DNA from: Marinilongibacter aquaticus | GTDB taxonomy: Bacteria > Bacteroidota > Bacteroidia > Cytophagales > Spirosomataceae | DNA: 64,000 nt | Assembly: GCF_020149935.1 (NCBI RefSeq) | Contig: NZ_CP083757.1 | Span: 4,551,501 to 4,615,500 of the forward strand | Direction: 5' to 3' | In this document: positions 27,071-35,537 of the stretch, piece by piece | Position numbering within the stretch: position 1 is the first letter of the stretch | Layout of the letters: the number at the start of each line of letters is the position of its first letter | Translations under genes and position numbers: made by a program | The notes under the pieces: generated by a model | Databases searched by the model: none | What the model was told of the DNA's origin: nothing | The model's input: only the letters and a program-made list of their open reading frames with translations

Positions 27071-27211
27071 CTACCCTTGGCAGTTAATAATTCCTTTTGT
27101 CACTAAATAAGGCAAAATTATGTAAAGCGTCACGCCTTTGATAAGGAAAAAGAAAAAACCTGCCCAGCCCAGTTTTTTCAGCCATGCTATAATTTTCTCT
27201 TTTCGGTTCAT
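27071..27211 (-). CDS. 46-residue membrane peptide, unannotated small ORF
   Basis: This short ORF starts with ATG at 27211, overlapping the DUF3822 stop by four bases (ATGA), and ends with TAG one base before the PqqD start. The product has a basic amphipathic N-terminus (MNRKEKIIAWLKKLGW), then a strongly hydrophobic segment at about 16-37 (AGFFFFLIKGVTLYIILPYL) and a short tail VTKGIINCQG. The coupling on both sides suggests real translation. It could be the peptide substrate of the downstream PqqD/B2/kinase set, a membrane anchor for that complex, or an unrelated small membrane protein of a kind that often goes unannotated in Bacteroidota. No leader/core boundary can be assigned from the sequence. 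Confidence 0.65.
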   Translation of the reverse strand: MNRKEKIIAWLKKLGWAGFFFFLIKGVTLYIILPYLVTKGIINCQG

Positions 27212-27999
27212 TGCTGACTAAATATGCTATAATATCTATGAAATGGAGTGTCCTGAAAATATTGAGAACGTTTTATTTCATCTTTTGATTCAAGCAAGAG
27301 CAAATTGCCGACATAATTTTCCAAAGTACGAAAAGCCTTCGAATAGGCTGTAACCTCGCCGCACACGCGAACACTCTCGAGCTTGGATTGGGTTTTAAGA
27401 TAGGCTACTAAGTCTTCGATCCGGGCAAACCAATACGAATTGATATGTCTTTTTCCGAACACTAAACTGATGCCATCTTCCTGAAAATAGATATACGTCC
27501 AGAAGTTTTGCTGAAGGTCAAATTGCTGTTCGGCCAGCTTGATCTCCAATTTATCCGCTCCATACAAGTTTTGAAGAAATTGTACGATGCTTTCGTGTCC
27601 TGCAAAAACAAAAGTGCCTTCTTTTTCAAAAGAATGATGAGTTTTTCGTTCGGTTTGGAAAAGGTGTTGGCCAATTCTTTGTGCTTGTTCTTCCGTAATT
27701 CGGCTGGGCACAAATGTTTTGTAACTGGCCTGGCATAAAAGCGTGACTTTCCGCCAAAACCGTACCGATAAAAACTTATGAGATTGTACAGTGGCCTGAA
27801 CAAAAGCCAATTTGTTTTCTCTGTGCCGAAGCGAATAATCCTCGAGCCACACAAAATAGCCGCGGCCATTGCGAATGCCAAAGCGAAAGCAGCCATCGCT
27901 CAATTCAAATATCAATTCCGCATCGTGTATTTCGTCTACACCAAAGCGGTCGTCCTGTACTTGGTATTTAGGAGTAATATGTGTCTCTTGTTCAGTCAA
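27208..27999 (-). CDS. DUF3822 protein
   Basis: This is a 263-residue protein of the DUF3822 family, a Bacteroidota-specific group with a probable ASKHA-like fold. Recognisable blocks include LIFELSDGCFRFGIRNGRG near the N-terminus and the pattern LRTLENYVGNLLLLESKDEI. The start is probably a TTG at 27999, because the first in-frame ATG would delete most of the domain. It overlaps the nudix gene by 8 bases. Its stop overlaps the small ORF's start, so it sits inside the long operon. Function is unknown. The family is often found beside coenzyme A or 16S rRNA methylation genes, neither of which is here. Confidence 0.78.
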   Translation of the reverse strand: MTEQETHITPKYQVQDDRFGVDEIHDAELIFELSDGCFRFGIRNGRGYFVWLEDYSLRHRENKLAFVQATVQSHKFLSVRFWRKVTLLCQASYKTFVPSRITEEQAQRIGQHLFQTERKTHHSFEKEGTFVFAGHESIVQFLQNLYGADKLEIKLAEQQFDLQQNFWTYIYFQEDGISLVFGKRHINSYWFARIEDLVAYLKTQSKLESVRVCGEVTAYSKAFRTLENYVGNLLLLESKDEIKRSQYFQDTPFHRYYSIFSQQ

Positions 28000-28441
28000 A
28001 GTCTAAGTCTTTTGTCAAAAATGTGGGTTTTGCCAATGGATTTATGATTCTGAATTCTTCTTTCGAAAACCAAGCCAATTCGGCCAGTGTATGCACAGCT
28101 TCGGGATCTTCGCCCAGAAGGGCGTTTCCGTGCACGTGTTTTACTTCGAAATAGAATTCTAAAGCGTGCAAAGGTTTTTGGATAAACTCGTGGACAGTCA
28201 ATAGATTCCCGCAGCGAACACGCATTCCTGTTTCTTCGAAAAACTCTCTTTCCACGGCTTCTCTCAAGCCTTCTCCTTTTTCTGGTTCACCGCCCGGTAC
28301 GTTCCAAAAGTAATTCAATGCACCAATGCCCTGATGTTTCAGCATCAACAATTTTTTGTCCATAAGCAGGCATCCGCAGGCCCGAATCCGAATGCGGCCG
28401 CCGTAGTATGCCTCGATTTTCTTACGGATATTTTCCGACAT
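27992..28441 (-). CDS. Nudix hydrolase
   Basis: This is a 149-residue cytoplasmic nudix enzyme that hydrolyses a nucleoside-diphosphate-linked substrate. The nudix box GX5EX7REUXEEXGU is complete in GEPEKGEGLREAVEREFFEE followed by TGM. The fold start is IRIRACGCLLMDKKLLMLKH. I use the ATG at 28441 rather than the TTG 18 bases upstream, since the shorter protein begins at the usual position. It is the first gene of the minus-strand run that leads to uvrC. Its substrate is unknown, and co-transcription with the maturation-like cassette may be fortuitous. Confidence 0.88.
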   Translation of the reverse strand: MSENIRKKIEAYYGGRIRIRACGCLLMDKKLLMLKHQGIGALNYFWNVPGGEPEKGEGLREAVEREFFEETGMRVRCGNLLTVHEFIQKPLHALEFYFEVKHVHGNALLGEDPEAVHTLAELAWFSKEEFRIINPLAKPTFLTKDLDFD

Positions 28442-28506
28442 TATTGGATATGGGCTCAATAATTGATCAAATTTAGTTTATTTCGTTGTCAGACCAACAC
28501 ATTTCT

Positions 28507-29934
28507 ATGTCAAATACCGCGGTGAAACCTTCCGATTTATTACTGAAAAAGTTTAAACATGAGCCTACAGATGGGCAGCTTCAGCTTTTCGGATTGATGG
28601 ACAAGTTTCTGATGGAAAGTGAAGAAGACGACCGTTCTGTGTTTGTTTTGAAAGGTTACGCGGGTACGGGGAAAACCACCTTTTTGAGTACGCTGATTAA
28701 GGTTTTGCCCAAATTTGGCTGGAAGTCTGTGCTGTTGGCTCCCACGGGCCGAGCGGCAAAGGTGATGTCGAACTACTCGAAACGGTCTTCGCAAACCATC
28801 CACAAGAAAATTTACAAACAAACCGAAAACAGTTATTCGGGTAATTTTGCGTTCGAACGCCAAAAAAACTTTCATTCGGGTACTTTGTTCATTGTCGATG
28901 AGGCCTCTATGATTAGCGATCAACGCGAGTTTGGAAAAGAGAGCTTACTCAAAGACTTGTTCACTTATGTTTTTGAAGGAGAAGACAACAAATTGATGTT
29001 GATTGGTGACGAAGCCCAGTTGCCTCCAGTGGGCATGAATTTAAGTCCAGCTTTGGACGCCGAGCACGTAGCCAACCAGTTTTATGCCGAAGTGATGAGC
29101 CATGAATTGTCTGATGTGACTCGCCAAGTGCAAGATTCGGGCATATTGAGCAATGCGACTTTGGTGCGGCAGGCCTTGCAAATGGAAAAACCTTCTGTCT
29201 GTTTCCAAACCAAAGGTTTCAAAGATATTTATCGCATGAACAGCGAGCGGATTGAGGATGGTCTGAAATACGCTTACGATAAGTATGGTCAGGAAAATAC
29301 CATTGTCATCACGCGTTCGAACAAAAACGCGGTGCAGTATAATCAGTATATTCGTAACCGTATTCACTATTTGGAACATGAGCTCGAAATCGGTGATTTG
29401 CTCATGGTGGTGCGAAATAACTATTCTGTGCTTACCGAAGATGCAGAAGCCAGTTTTGTGGCCAATGGTGAATTCGTAGAGGTTCGGCACATCGGTCGGG
29501 AAGAAGAAATGCATGGCTTTCGTTTTCAACATGTCGCCTTGCAAATGGTGGATTATCCCAATGATCCAGAATTTGACACTTTGATTATTTTGGATACACT
29601 CAATTCGCATGCACCCAATTTGGGTCGGGAAGAGAGCAAAGCCCTTTACGAATCGGTGCTGAAAGACTATTATTGGGTAAAATCGAAGCGAGAGCGATCA
29701 GAATTATTGGCAAAGGATCAATATTTAAATGCCTTGCAAGTGAAATACGCCAATGCACTTACTTGTCATAAATCGCAAGGTGGGCAGTGGGATGCCGTGT
29801 TCATCGATCAAGGCTATATTCCCAATCAAGAAATCGATCACGATTATGTACGTTGGTTGTATACGGCGGTTACCCGCGGTGTGAAAGAGGTGTTTTTGGT
29901 TAATTTTAATCCTAAATTTTTTACAGAGTCATGA
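28507..29934 (+). CDS. RecD-like DNA helicase
   Basis: This is a 475-residue superfamily 1 (RecD/Pif1-like) helicase. Walker A is LKGYAGTGKTTFLST at 48-62, Walker B is LFIVDEASMISD, and the motif III region is LIGDEAQLPPVG. The C-terminal UvrD-like part has ALTCHKSQGGQWDAVFID and YTAVTRGVKEVFLV with the arginine finger. I choose ATG 28507 over the TTG at 28486 because it gives a normal N-terminus. Stand-alone short RecD-like helicases are common in Bacteroidota, and none of RecB or RecC is nearby. The stop overlaps the CorA start by four bases (ATGA). Confidence 0.9.
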   Translation: MSNTAVKPSDLLLKKFKHEPTDGQLQLFGLMDKFLMESEEDDRSVFVLKGYAGTGKTTFLSTLIKVLPKFGWKSVLLAPTGRAAKVMSNYSKRSSQTIHKKIYKQTENSYSGNFAFERQKNFHSGTLFIVDEASMISDQREFGKESLLKDLFTYVFEGEDNKLMLIGDEAQLPPVGMNLSPALDAEHVANQFYAEVMSHELSDVTRQVQDSGILSNATLVRQALQMEKPSVCFQTKGFKDIYRMNSERIEDGLKYAYDKYGQENTIVITRSNKNAVQYNQYIRNRIHYLEHELEIGDLLMVVRNNYSVLTEDAEASFVANGEFVEVRHIGREEEMHGFRFQHVALQMVDYPNDPEFDTLIILDTLNSHAPNLGREESKALYESVLKDYYWVKSKRERSELLAKDQYLNALQVKYANALTCHKSQGGQWDAVFIDQGYIPNQEIDHDYVRWLYTAVTRGVKEVFLVNFNPKFFTES

Positions 29935-31013
29935 AGAAGAAACGGAAGAAGTTCAAGCCGATGAGCATGAAGCCGGGTTCGATTCCTGGGAGTTTGACTT
30001 ATATCGGAAGGGAGGTTAAGGAAAAAACCAAAGTACATGCCTGCGTATACGATGAAACTGAAGTGAAACGCATGAATGTGCACCGTTTGGACAGTCTTGG
30101 GAATTTGGACCGCCAAGAAAAACTCACGTGGATAGACGTAGACGGAGTGCACGATATTGCGGTTGTCGATGAGTTGGGAAAGACTTTCAATTTGCACCCT
30201 TTGTTGCTCGAAGATGTGCTCAACACCACACAAAAGCCGAAGATCGAGTTCTACGAAGAGGAAAATCAACTGTTTGTGGTGCTGAAAATGATGCATTTCG
30301 ATCAGGAAAACCTCGAGGTGGATTCCGAACAAATAAGTATGGTTTTGGGCAGGAATTTCGTGCTTTCTTTTCAAGAATTGGACGATACCGACATTTTTGA
30401 AACCATTCATGGCCGCCTGGATAACCCAGCCAGTCGAATTAGGCGATACAAATCCGACTATTTGCTTTATGCCCTAATCGACCTTATCGTCGATTATTAT
30501 TTTCTGTTGATCGACCGCCTCAATGGGCATTTGGAAGATTTGGAAGAATCGGTGCTCGATGATCCGCAAACTGAGCATCAGAATAAAATTTACAGACTGA
30601 AAAAGGAAATGTCTTACATGCGGCGAAATGTGCTTCCTTTACGGGATATGATTCAGGCTTTGATTCGTGAAGATTCTGATTTGGTGGGCAAGCAAGTCAA
30701 TGTCTATTTACGAGATGTGCTCGACCATGTGGTGCAGATTTTGGAGACGTTGGACGCTTGCCGCGATTTGGCCGACAACATCATGAACAATTATTATGCT
30801 TCGATCAGCAACAAAACCAACGAGGTGATGAAGACCTTGACGGTCTTTACCGTCATTTTTATGCCGCTCAGTTTCATTGCCGGTTTGTATGGCATGAATT
30901 TCGTCAACATGCCCGAATTACAGAATCCGCACGGATACTTTTACACCTTGGGCGTAATGGCCGTCATTGCCATCAGCTTGTGGTTTTATTTCAAATGGAG
31001 AGATTTTCTTTGA
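29931..31013 (+). CDS. corA: CorA-type magnesium/cobalt transporter
   Basis: This is a 360-residue inner-membrane channel protein of the CorA family that passes Mg2+ or Co2+. The long cytoplasmic N-terminal domain contains DLIVDYYFLLIDRLNGHLED and an acidic helix region. The signature GMN motif lies in AGLYGMNFVNMPE between the first transmembrane helix (TVFTVIFMPLSFIAGLYGMN) and the second (YTLGVMAVIAISLWFYF). The basic N-terminal start MKKKRKKFKPMSMKPG is common in Bacteroidota members. It is translationally coupled to the helicase by an ATGA overlap, although no functional link is evident. Confidence 0.93.
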   Translation: MKKKRKKFKPMSMKPGSIPGSLTYIGREVKEKTKVHACVYDETEVKRMNVHRLDSLGNLDRQEKLTWIDVDGVHDIAVVDELGKTFNLHPLLLEDVLNTTQKPKIEFYEEENQLFVVLKMMHFDQENLEVDSEQISMVLGRNFVLSFQELDDTDIFETIHGRLDNPASRIRRYKSDYLLYALIDLIVDYYFLLIDRLNGHLEDLEESVLDDPQTEHQNKIYRLKKEMSYMRRNVLPLRDMIQALIREDSDLVGKQVNVYLRDVLDHVVQILETLDACRDLADNIMNNYYASISNKTNEVMKTLTVFTVIFMPLSFIAGLYGMNFVNMPELQNPHGYFYTLGVMAVIAISLWFYFKWRDFL

Positions 31014-31030
31014 AATTTATCCTGAAAATA

Positions 31031-31915
31031 TCAGTTCGCTTTTTCCAAGATGTAGACAACCGAACTGGCTTTTTCGGGTTTAAATACGCTGCGTGCAAAA
31101 GAAAGGGCTCCTATGCAAAAACCTTTAGCGAGGCCCAAAGAAGAGCCTTTATATTTTTCACTCAACATCGAAACATAAAAAGAATCGAAGGGTAGGAGGT
31201 CCATTTTTTTGACACGGAATCCATACTTTTGAGCCAAGACAATGACACTCTCAGGACAAAAATGCCAGATGTGCCGAGGCACATCGTATCCCGCCCAAAA
31301 GGCGTGATAATATTGAGCATCGAAAGACATGTAATTCGGCAAAGCCAAGATTAGTTTGCCCTCGCTGTCCAGTAGATCGTAAATGGCCCTGAGGCTTTCG
31401 TGCAAGGGGTAAATATGTTCCAATACATGCCATAAGGTGACAAAATCAAACTTTTCTTGAATACCCTTGGAAAGTAACACTTCTGGCGAATGAATATTCA
31501 ATCCAAAGTTTTTGATCGCCTGATTGCGTGTATCTTCACTGATTTCTATTCCAACGGTTTTGTAGTTCTTTTTTGCCATGTAATGCAAAAAGTGGCCTGT
31601 GCCCGTGCCAATATCGAGCAATCGTTTTCCTGAGCCCAAAGACCGGATCAGTCGATATTTTCGGCCCAACATGAATTTCCGCACTGCATGATACACGCGG
31701 TTGATTAAACCCTTTTTCGTATCTGAGTGCGAAATGTAATCTGCACTTTGGTAGTAAGGTCCCGCATCAGATTCTTTCGGTGGGTTTTGGGTGAACACCA
31801 TTCCGCAGGCTTGGCATTGTGCCAAAGCAAACACTTCTTTTGAAATGGAGTGATCATCAACCTTTAGGAAAGCTTGAATATCGGAAGAACCACAAACTGG
31901 ACAGTTTTCGTGCAT
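31031..31915 (-). CDS. SAM-dependent methyltransferase with N-terminal zinc motif
   Basis: This is a 294-residue class I methyltransferase (Methyltransf_23-like). The N-terminus has two Cys pairs, CPVCG and CQACG, suggesting a zinc ribbon. SAM-binding motif I is LLDIGTGTGHFLHYM, motif II follows in TVGIEISEDT, and WHVLEHIYPL is the usual motif IV region. Related proteins modify sugars, lipids or quinone-like acceptors in surface polysaccharide clusters. It is the last gene before the convergent CorA and lies 67 bases after the glycosyltransferase stop on the same strand, so the two may act on one glycan or lipid. The acceptor is unknown. Confidence 0.85.
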   Translation of the reverse strand: MHENCPVCGSSDIQAFLKVDDHSISKEVFALAQCQACGMVFTQNPPKESDAGPYYQSADYISHSDTKKGLINRVYHAVRKFMLGRKYRLIRSLGSGKRLLDIGTGTGHFLHYMAKKNYKTVGIEISEDTRNQAIKNFGLNIHSPEVLLSKGIQEKFDFVTLWHVLEHIYPLHESLRAIYDLLDSEGKLILALPNYMSFDAQYYHAFWAGYDVPRHIWHFCPESVIVLAQKYGFRVKKMDLLPFDSFYVSMLSEKYKGSSLGLAKGFCIGALSFARSVFKPEKASSVVYILEKAN

Positions 31916-31981
31916 GTTTCTTTTGTGAAAGAGCTTGCAAAAATAAATGAATGTGATTGGAAACCAATTGGACAGGAGGAT

Positions 31982-32974
31982 TCAATATTTTCTTCCTTTC
32001 CAATCAATTTTCCTGTTGAAAATCCAGTAAAGCAATTGTACGAGCCAAGAGAGCGGCATATAAAGTGAAAAGGCCGCAAAATGTCTACGATAACCACGTA
32101 TTCGTAAAAGTTTTTCCCATCGACCGATCATAAAAAAATTTGACACAAAGGGGGCAAAAAACAAAAGCAATGCCCCAGAAAGCGAGAAAAAGGAAAGCGT
32201 GATACAAATGGGCAACCAAAGACTTTGAAGCAGGCCAAACCAAGCCAGCTGACTTCCGCTTTGTACGCCTCCCGTAATCCAGCGGTTCCGTTGTTTCAAA
32301 AAATCCTTTGGCGGTATGGTGTAGGCCAGCACATCGTGATTGAAATATTGGATAAAATCAAAACCTTTATCGATGATGGCTTTGTAAAGGGCATAATCTT
32401 CGACAATCGAAAAAGGGATTTTCGCATAACCGCCCGTAGCCCAATAAGCCTCTTTACTCACGGCCATGTTGTTGCCCATTCCCGTACCTTGGATATTCTT
32501 CTTTTGAAAACCGTGCATCACAAACAATACGCTCATCCATTCCATACCCTGCAAGGCGTGCATGAGCGGATCAGATCGCATACCTGTCACACCCACGGCC
32601 ACACCGAGTTTGGCGTTTTGGATAAAGCCTGAAACCATGGCATTGATCCAATTTTTGGGCAAAACGATATCGGCATCCGTGAACAGGAAGTACTCGCCTT
32701 TGGCCTTTTTGCAGAGCAATTCCAATACACGGGTTTTGCCTTTCAGGTTGTCGTCGGTTTCTTTATTCGCGAGGTTGAATAGGCGACAGTTTGTACGTTT
32801 TTCGGTGAAATCACTTAAAATTTCTAAGGTATTGTCTTCCGAATGGTCGTTGGCCAAGAGAATTTCGAAACGTTCTTTCGGATAATCGAGGCTTTCGAGG
32901 CTTCGGAGAATGTGCGGAGCATTTTGCTCTTCATCCCGAAAAGGAATCAATATGCTGACAAAAGGAAGAATCAT
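31982..32974 (-). CDS. Family 2 glycosyltransferase
   Basis: This is a 330-residue membrane glycosyltransferase of the GT2 (GT-A fold) type. The catalytic features are the start VSILIPFRDEEQNAPHIL, the DAD motif in FLFTDADIVLP, the acceptor-site ED in SIVEDYALY, and QRNRW in LKQRNRWITGG. Three to four hydrophobic segments in the C-terminal third anchor it in the inner membrane, as in chitin-synthase-like and poly-N-acetylglucosamine-type enzymes. It precedes the methyltransferase. A role in adding a sugar to lipid or polysaccharide at the cytoplasmic face is expected, but donor and acceptor cannot be read. Confidence 0.88.
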   Translation of the reverse strand: MILPFVSILIPFRDEEQNAPHILRSLESLDYPKERFEILLANDHSEDNTLEILSDFTEKRTNCRLFNLANKETDDNLKGKTRVLELLCKKAKGEYFLFTDADIVLPKNWINAMVSGFIQNAKLGVAVGVTGMRSDPLMHALQGMEWMSVLFVMHGFQKKNIQGTGMGNNMAVSKEAYWATGGYAKIPFSIVEDYALYKAIIDKGFDFIQYFNHDVLAYTIPPKDFLKQRNRWITGGVQSGSQLAWFGLLQSLWLPICITLSFFSLSGALLLFFAPFVSNFFMIGRWEKLLRIRGYRRHFAAFSLYMPLSWLVQLLYWIFNRKIDWKGRKY

Positions 32975-33029
32975 GCTGCAATTTAGGTCAAAAGCAATTT
33001 ATACGCGACCCGAATTGCTGTCGATTTCT

Positions 33030-33731
33030 TTATTCTGTGCAGTTATTGAATTCCATCACGTGCACCGCAAAATCATCCCAATCGCCTTTGCTGCCTATTT
33101 TTTCGAGAAGCGACGGGCAAGAAGCAAAGAGGTCGAGAAAGCCTTTTTTATAGTCTGCTTTACTGAATTTGGAAGCCGTGGTTATTTCTCCATATTGCAA
33201 ATAATAACTTCTGTCAACGCCTCCAGAAGAAATAGGGCCAAAACTGGCTTTTCCAGTTTCTATGGCGTTTGGATCGATGTACACTTTTATTTTGGAATCG
33301 AAGCCGGGATTGGCCAATTGCATCATGAGGGTTTGCGTTTCTTTTCCTGTATTTACCTCTGCATTTTCGAAAAAGCCGTAACCCTCGTTGATCAGGTCTA
33401 AATCATAATCTTTGCTCATGTTTGTGGCATTTTCTAGTTTCAACGAAAATTTGTTCAAGTCATTGACGGGCAAATACATTTCGCTTATTTCTGCGGGCAT
33501 GTATTCTTTTTCCCCATCGTCGTTTTTGATCACGACACTGGAAATGTAGTTTTTCGACCGACCGACTTTATCCACGAAACCTTCGACTTTAGAGCCATCG
33601 GCCAAAACAAGATAGGCTGTTTTCTTATGGGAAAACATTTTGAAACCGGGCAAAAAGCTTTGTGCCGCCATTTCGGAACAAACCAAAAACAATAGACTCG
33701 AAGCCAGAATAAATTGCTTAGTTTTCATCAT
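33030..33731 (-). CDS. Secreted protein of unknown function
   Basis: This is a 233-residue protein with a clear signal peptide (MMKTKQFILASSLLFLVCSE, cut after MAAQ). The mature part is mostly beta-strand-like, starting FKMFSHKKTAYLVLADGSKVEGFVDKVG, a pattern seen in proteins that describe or sense an added surface component. No catalytic motif is visible. Similar short secreted proteins are common in Bacteroidota genomes without known role. It stands alone, with the GT2 gene downstream and the DUF975-like gene upstream. I do not recognise the family. Confidence 0.65.
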   Translation of the reverse strand: MMKTKQFILASSLLFLVCSEMAAQSFLPGFKMFSHKKTAYLVLADGSKVEGFVDKVGRSKNYISSVVIKNDDGEKEYMPAEISEMYLPVNDLNKFSLKLENATNMSKDYDLDLINEGYGFFENAEVNTGKETQTLMMQLANPGFDSKIKVYIDPNAIETGKASFGPISSGGVDRSYYLQYGEITTASKFSKADYKKGFLDLFASCPSLLEKIGSKGDWDDFAVHVMEFNNCTE

Positions 33732-33799
33732 TTTAGACAGGGTTGGTTTGCACGAATTTAAAGCCTAAGTTGATGAAAGCTAAGTGTTTGGCTAGCTTT

Positions 33800-34447
33800 T
33801 TATATTACGGTAGTGCTTGGTTCTTGCGGGCTGCTTTGTCTCAATTCTACATAGAATTGCGTAAAGGCTGAATAGATAATTGGGATGACCACAAAAATGC
33901 CAATCAGAAAGGCGAGTATGCCCAGAATGAAAAGGCCCATGCTCAAAAGCACCAATAGGAACAGCTTCATTTTGTGGCCGTCCATAATTTCCCAGCTTTT
34001 TTTCATGGCGTCGATTGCTGTCATGTTTTTGTTTTCGGCCAGAATGTAGAAAGTCTGCGAAAGTCCGGTGGCCATGATTATGCCGGGAATGATCAACAAT
34101 ACAAAGCCAATGATGATTACCACCATACACAAGAAATAGGCGATCGAATTTTGGAGGTAATTTTTCTGAAAACCTTCGAAAATATTCTCAAACCTGGCTT
34201 CTTGTCCACGGATTATTTCTAAGAAAAAGCTGCTTTGTCCCACGTACAAGGCTCCTGCGATAAACAGGATCAAGAAAGAATAGGGGCGGAAGTCCATACG
34301 GGTGTGGTCGTCGATAGACCAGCCGTAACGCTGTGCATTGGGAATTTGGATAAGCAAATTCACTAAAAAAGTGAAAGCGATGGCAATGAGCCATTTTCCG
34401 CTTAGTTTGTCGAACCCGGTTCTGATTAAGTCGATGTTGCTGCTCAT
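33800..34447 (-). CDS. DUF975-like integral membrane protein
   Basis: This is a 215-residue inner-membrane protein with about five hydrophobic segments. The pattern IRGQEARFENIFEGFQKNYL, then LLIIPGIIMATGLSQTFYIL, then AMKKSWEIMDGHKMKLFLLVLLSMG matches the DUF975 family. Function is unknown. It overlaps the upstream membrane gene by one base, so they are co-transcribed and perhaps form one complex. Confidence 0.72.
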   Translation of the reverse strand: MSSNIDLIRTGFDKLSGKWLIAIAFTFLVNLLIQIPNAQRYGWSIDDHTRMDFRPYSFLILFIAGALYVGQSSFFLEIIRGQEARFENIFEGFQKNYLQNSIAYFLCMVVIIIGFVLLIIPGIIMATGLSQTFYILAENKNMTAIDAMKKSWEIMDGHKMKLFLLVLLSMGLFILGILAFLIGIFVVIPIIYSAFTQFYVELRQSSPQEPSTTVI

Positions 34448-34920
34448 TAGGACATATGTTTAAGGTTTAGACCGTATAAAATGCAATAAATAATGCCCAC
34501 TAAACCCATTCCTGCTGCGGCAGCATAGCCGACCAATCCTTCATAAATCACAATTGGGGTAATAATCGAGGCTGCGGTACCAAGGATGTAAAGCCAGAAT
34601 CCTTTTTTGTCTAAACCCCACATCAGAATTGCTCCGATGAGGGTAAGAAGAGACGAAATGCCATTGGCCAAATTCATTTTTTTGACGTTTTCCACGGTAA
34701 GGCTGTCGTGGATAGAATCAAAAACCTCTTCGATAATATTGGCTTGTTGACCAGACTCGGCCTGATCTTCTGCCTCATCGGCCAGATCATCGAGTATTTC
34801 ATTGGTTACACCAACCGCCATTTCGGCGTTGTTGTAATTGGTAATGGCATTGAAAATAGAAAACCCACTTCCTATAAATGTGGTGATACAAAGAATGGTT
34901 AGAAGGGTTGGTCTCGTCAT
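34447..34920 (-). CDS. Small integral membrane protein of unknown function
   Basis: This is a 157-residue protein with about four predicted transmembrane helices. One is at the N-terminus (TILCITTFIGSGFSIFNAI) and the others lie in the C-terminal half (ISSLLTLIGAILMWGL, YILGTAASIITPIVIYEGLV, AAGMGLVGIIYCILYGLNL). Between them is a soluble acidic loop (LADEAEDQAESGQQANIIEE). I do not recognise the family. It is the first gene of the pair with the DUF975-like gene. Confidence 0.68.
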   Translation of the reverse strand: MTRPTLLTILCITTFIGSGFSIFNAITNYNNAEMAVGVTNEILDDLADEAEDQAESGQQANIIEEVFDSIHDSLTVENVKKMNLANGISSLLTLIGAILMWGLDKKGFWLYILGTAASIITPIVIYEGLVGYAAAAGMGLVGIIYCILYGLNLKHMS

Positions 34921-35010
34921 TTTATGGCTTTAAATCGTTTTGCGGACTGAAATAACATTATTTTGCTCTTTTATCAAAAGCAAAGCGGATAAATGGTCGC
35001 ATAGCTTGAT

Positions 35011-35424
35011 TTAGTGGATCAAGTCGGCGACGGTCATTTTCTCGTAAATCTCTAAATTGGCATCACGCACTTGCCCCATTATCGGGCGTAAGGTACATTC
35101 TTCCTCGGTGCGGCAATCTTCACATTGCCCGTAGAAATTTAAGGAGACACAAAGCAATGGAGCAATGGGGCCGTCGATGATTCGCAATACTTTGGCAAAG
35201 GTGATTTCTGAAGGTGGGATTCTCAGGAAATACCCGCCACCTTTGCCTTTCTGGCTTCTCAAGAGGCTGTTGTTGCGAAGTTCCAAGAGGATGGCTTCTA
35301 AAAACTTTTTGGGTATGTTTTCAGCTTCCGCGATCTCCGAGATAAGCGTAGGGCAAGCGTCTTCATATTTTGCCCCGAGGTATTTCAGAGCTTTCAGGGC
35401 GTATTTGGCTTTTTTGGAAATCAT
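35011..35424 (-). CDS. Rrf2-family transcriptional regulator with Fe-S cysteines
   Basis: This is a 137-residue Rrf2-family DNA-binding protein with an N-terminal winged helix (AKYALKALKYLGAKY then SEIAEAENIPKKFLEAILLEL). The wing is at RSQKGKGGGYFLRIPPSEI. Four cysteines (Cys92, Cys101, Cys104 and Cys110 in LLCVSLNFYGQCEDCRTEEEC) lie where IscR and NsrR bind an iron-sulfur cluster. It may therefore sense iron, oxygen or nitric oxide. It is oriented away from the rRNA methyltransferase gene with a 113-base divergent spacer, and its targets are unknown. No isc or suf genes are nearby. Confidence 0.88.
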   Translation of the reverse strand: MISKKAKYALKALKYLGAKYEDACPTLISEIAEAENIPKKFLEAILLELRNNSLLRSQKGKGGGYFLRIPPSEITFAKVLRIIDGPIAPLLCVSLNFYGQCEDCRTEEECTLRPIMGQVRDANLEIYEKMTVADLIH

Positions 35425-35537
35425 ATATCGAATCGGTGCTTCTTAGCAAAAGTAAGTATTTTTGCTTTTTAAAAGAGTGTTTTAGCGGACTGGGGACTTA
35501 CCTTTGGTCCGTATTTTAATAGAATTGTTTCGAAAAT

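Noticed and set aside
22116-28441. Classic lasso peptide gene cluster
   Set aside because: No AsnB-like cyclase or ABC exporter is present and the only small ORF lacks a typical precursor pattern, so a standard lasso call would overstate the evidence.
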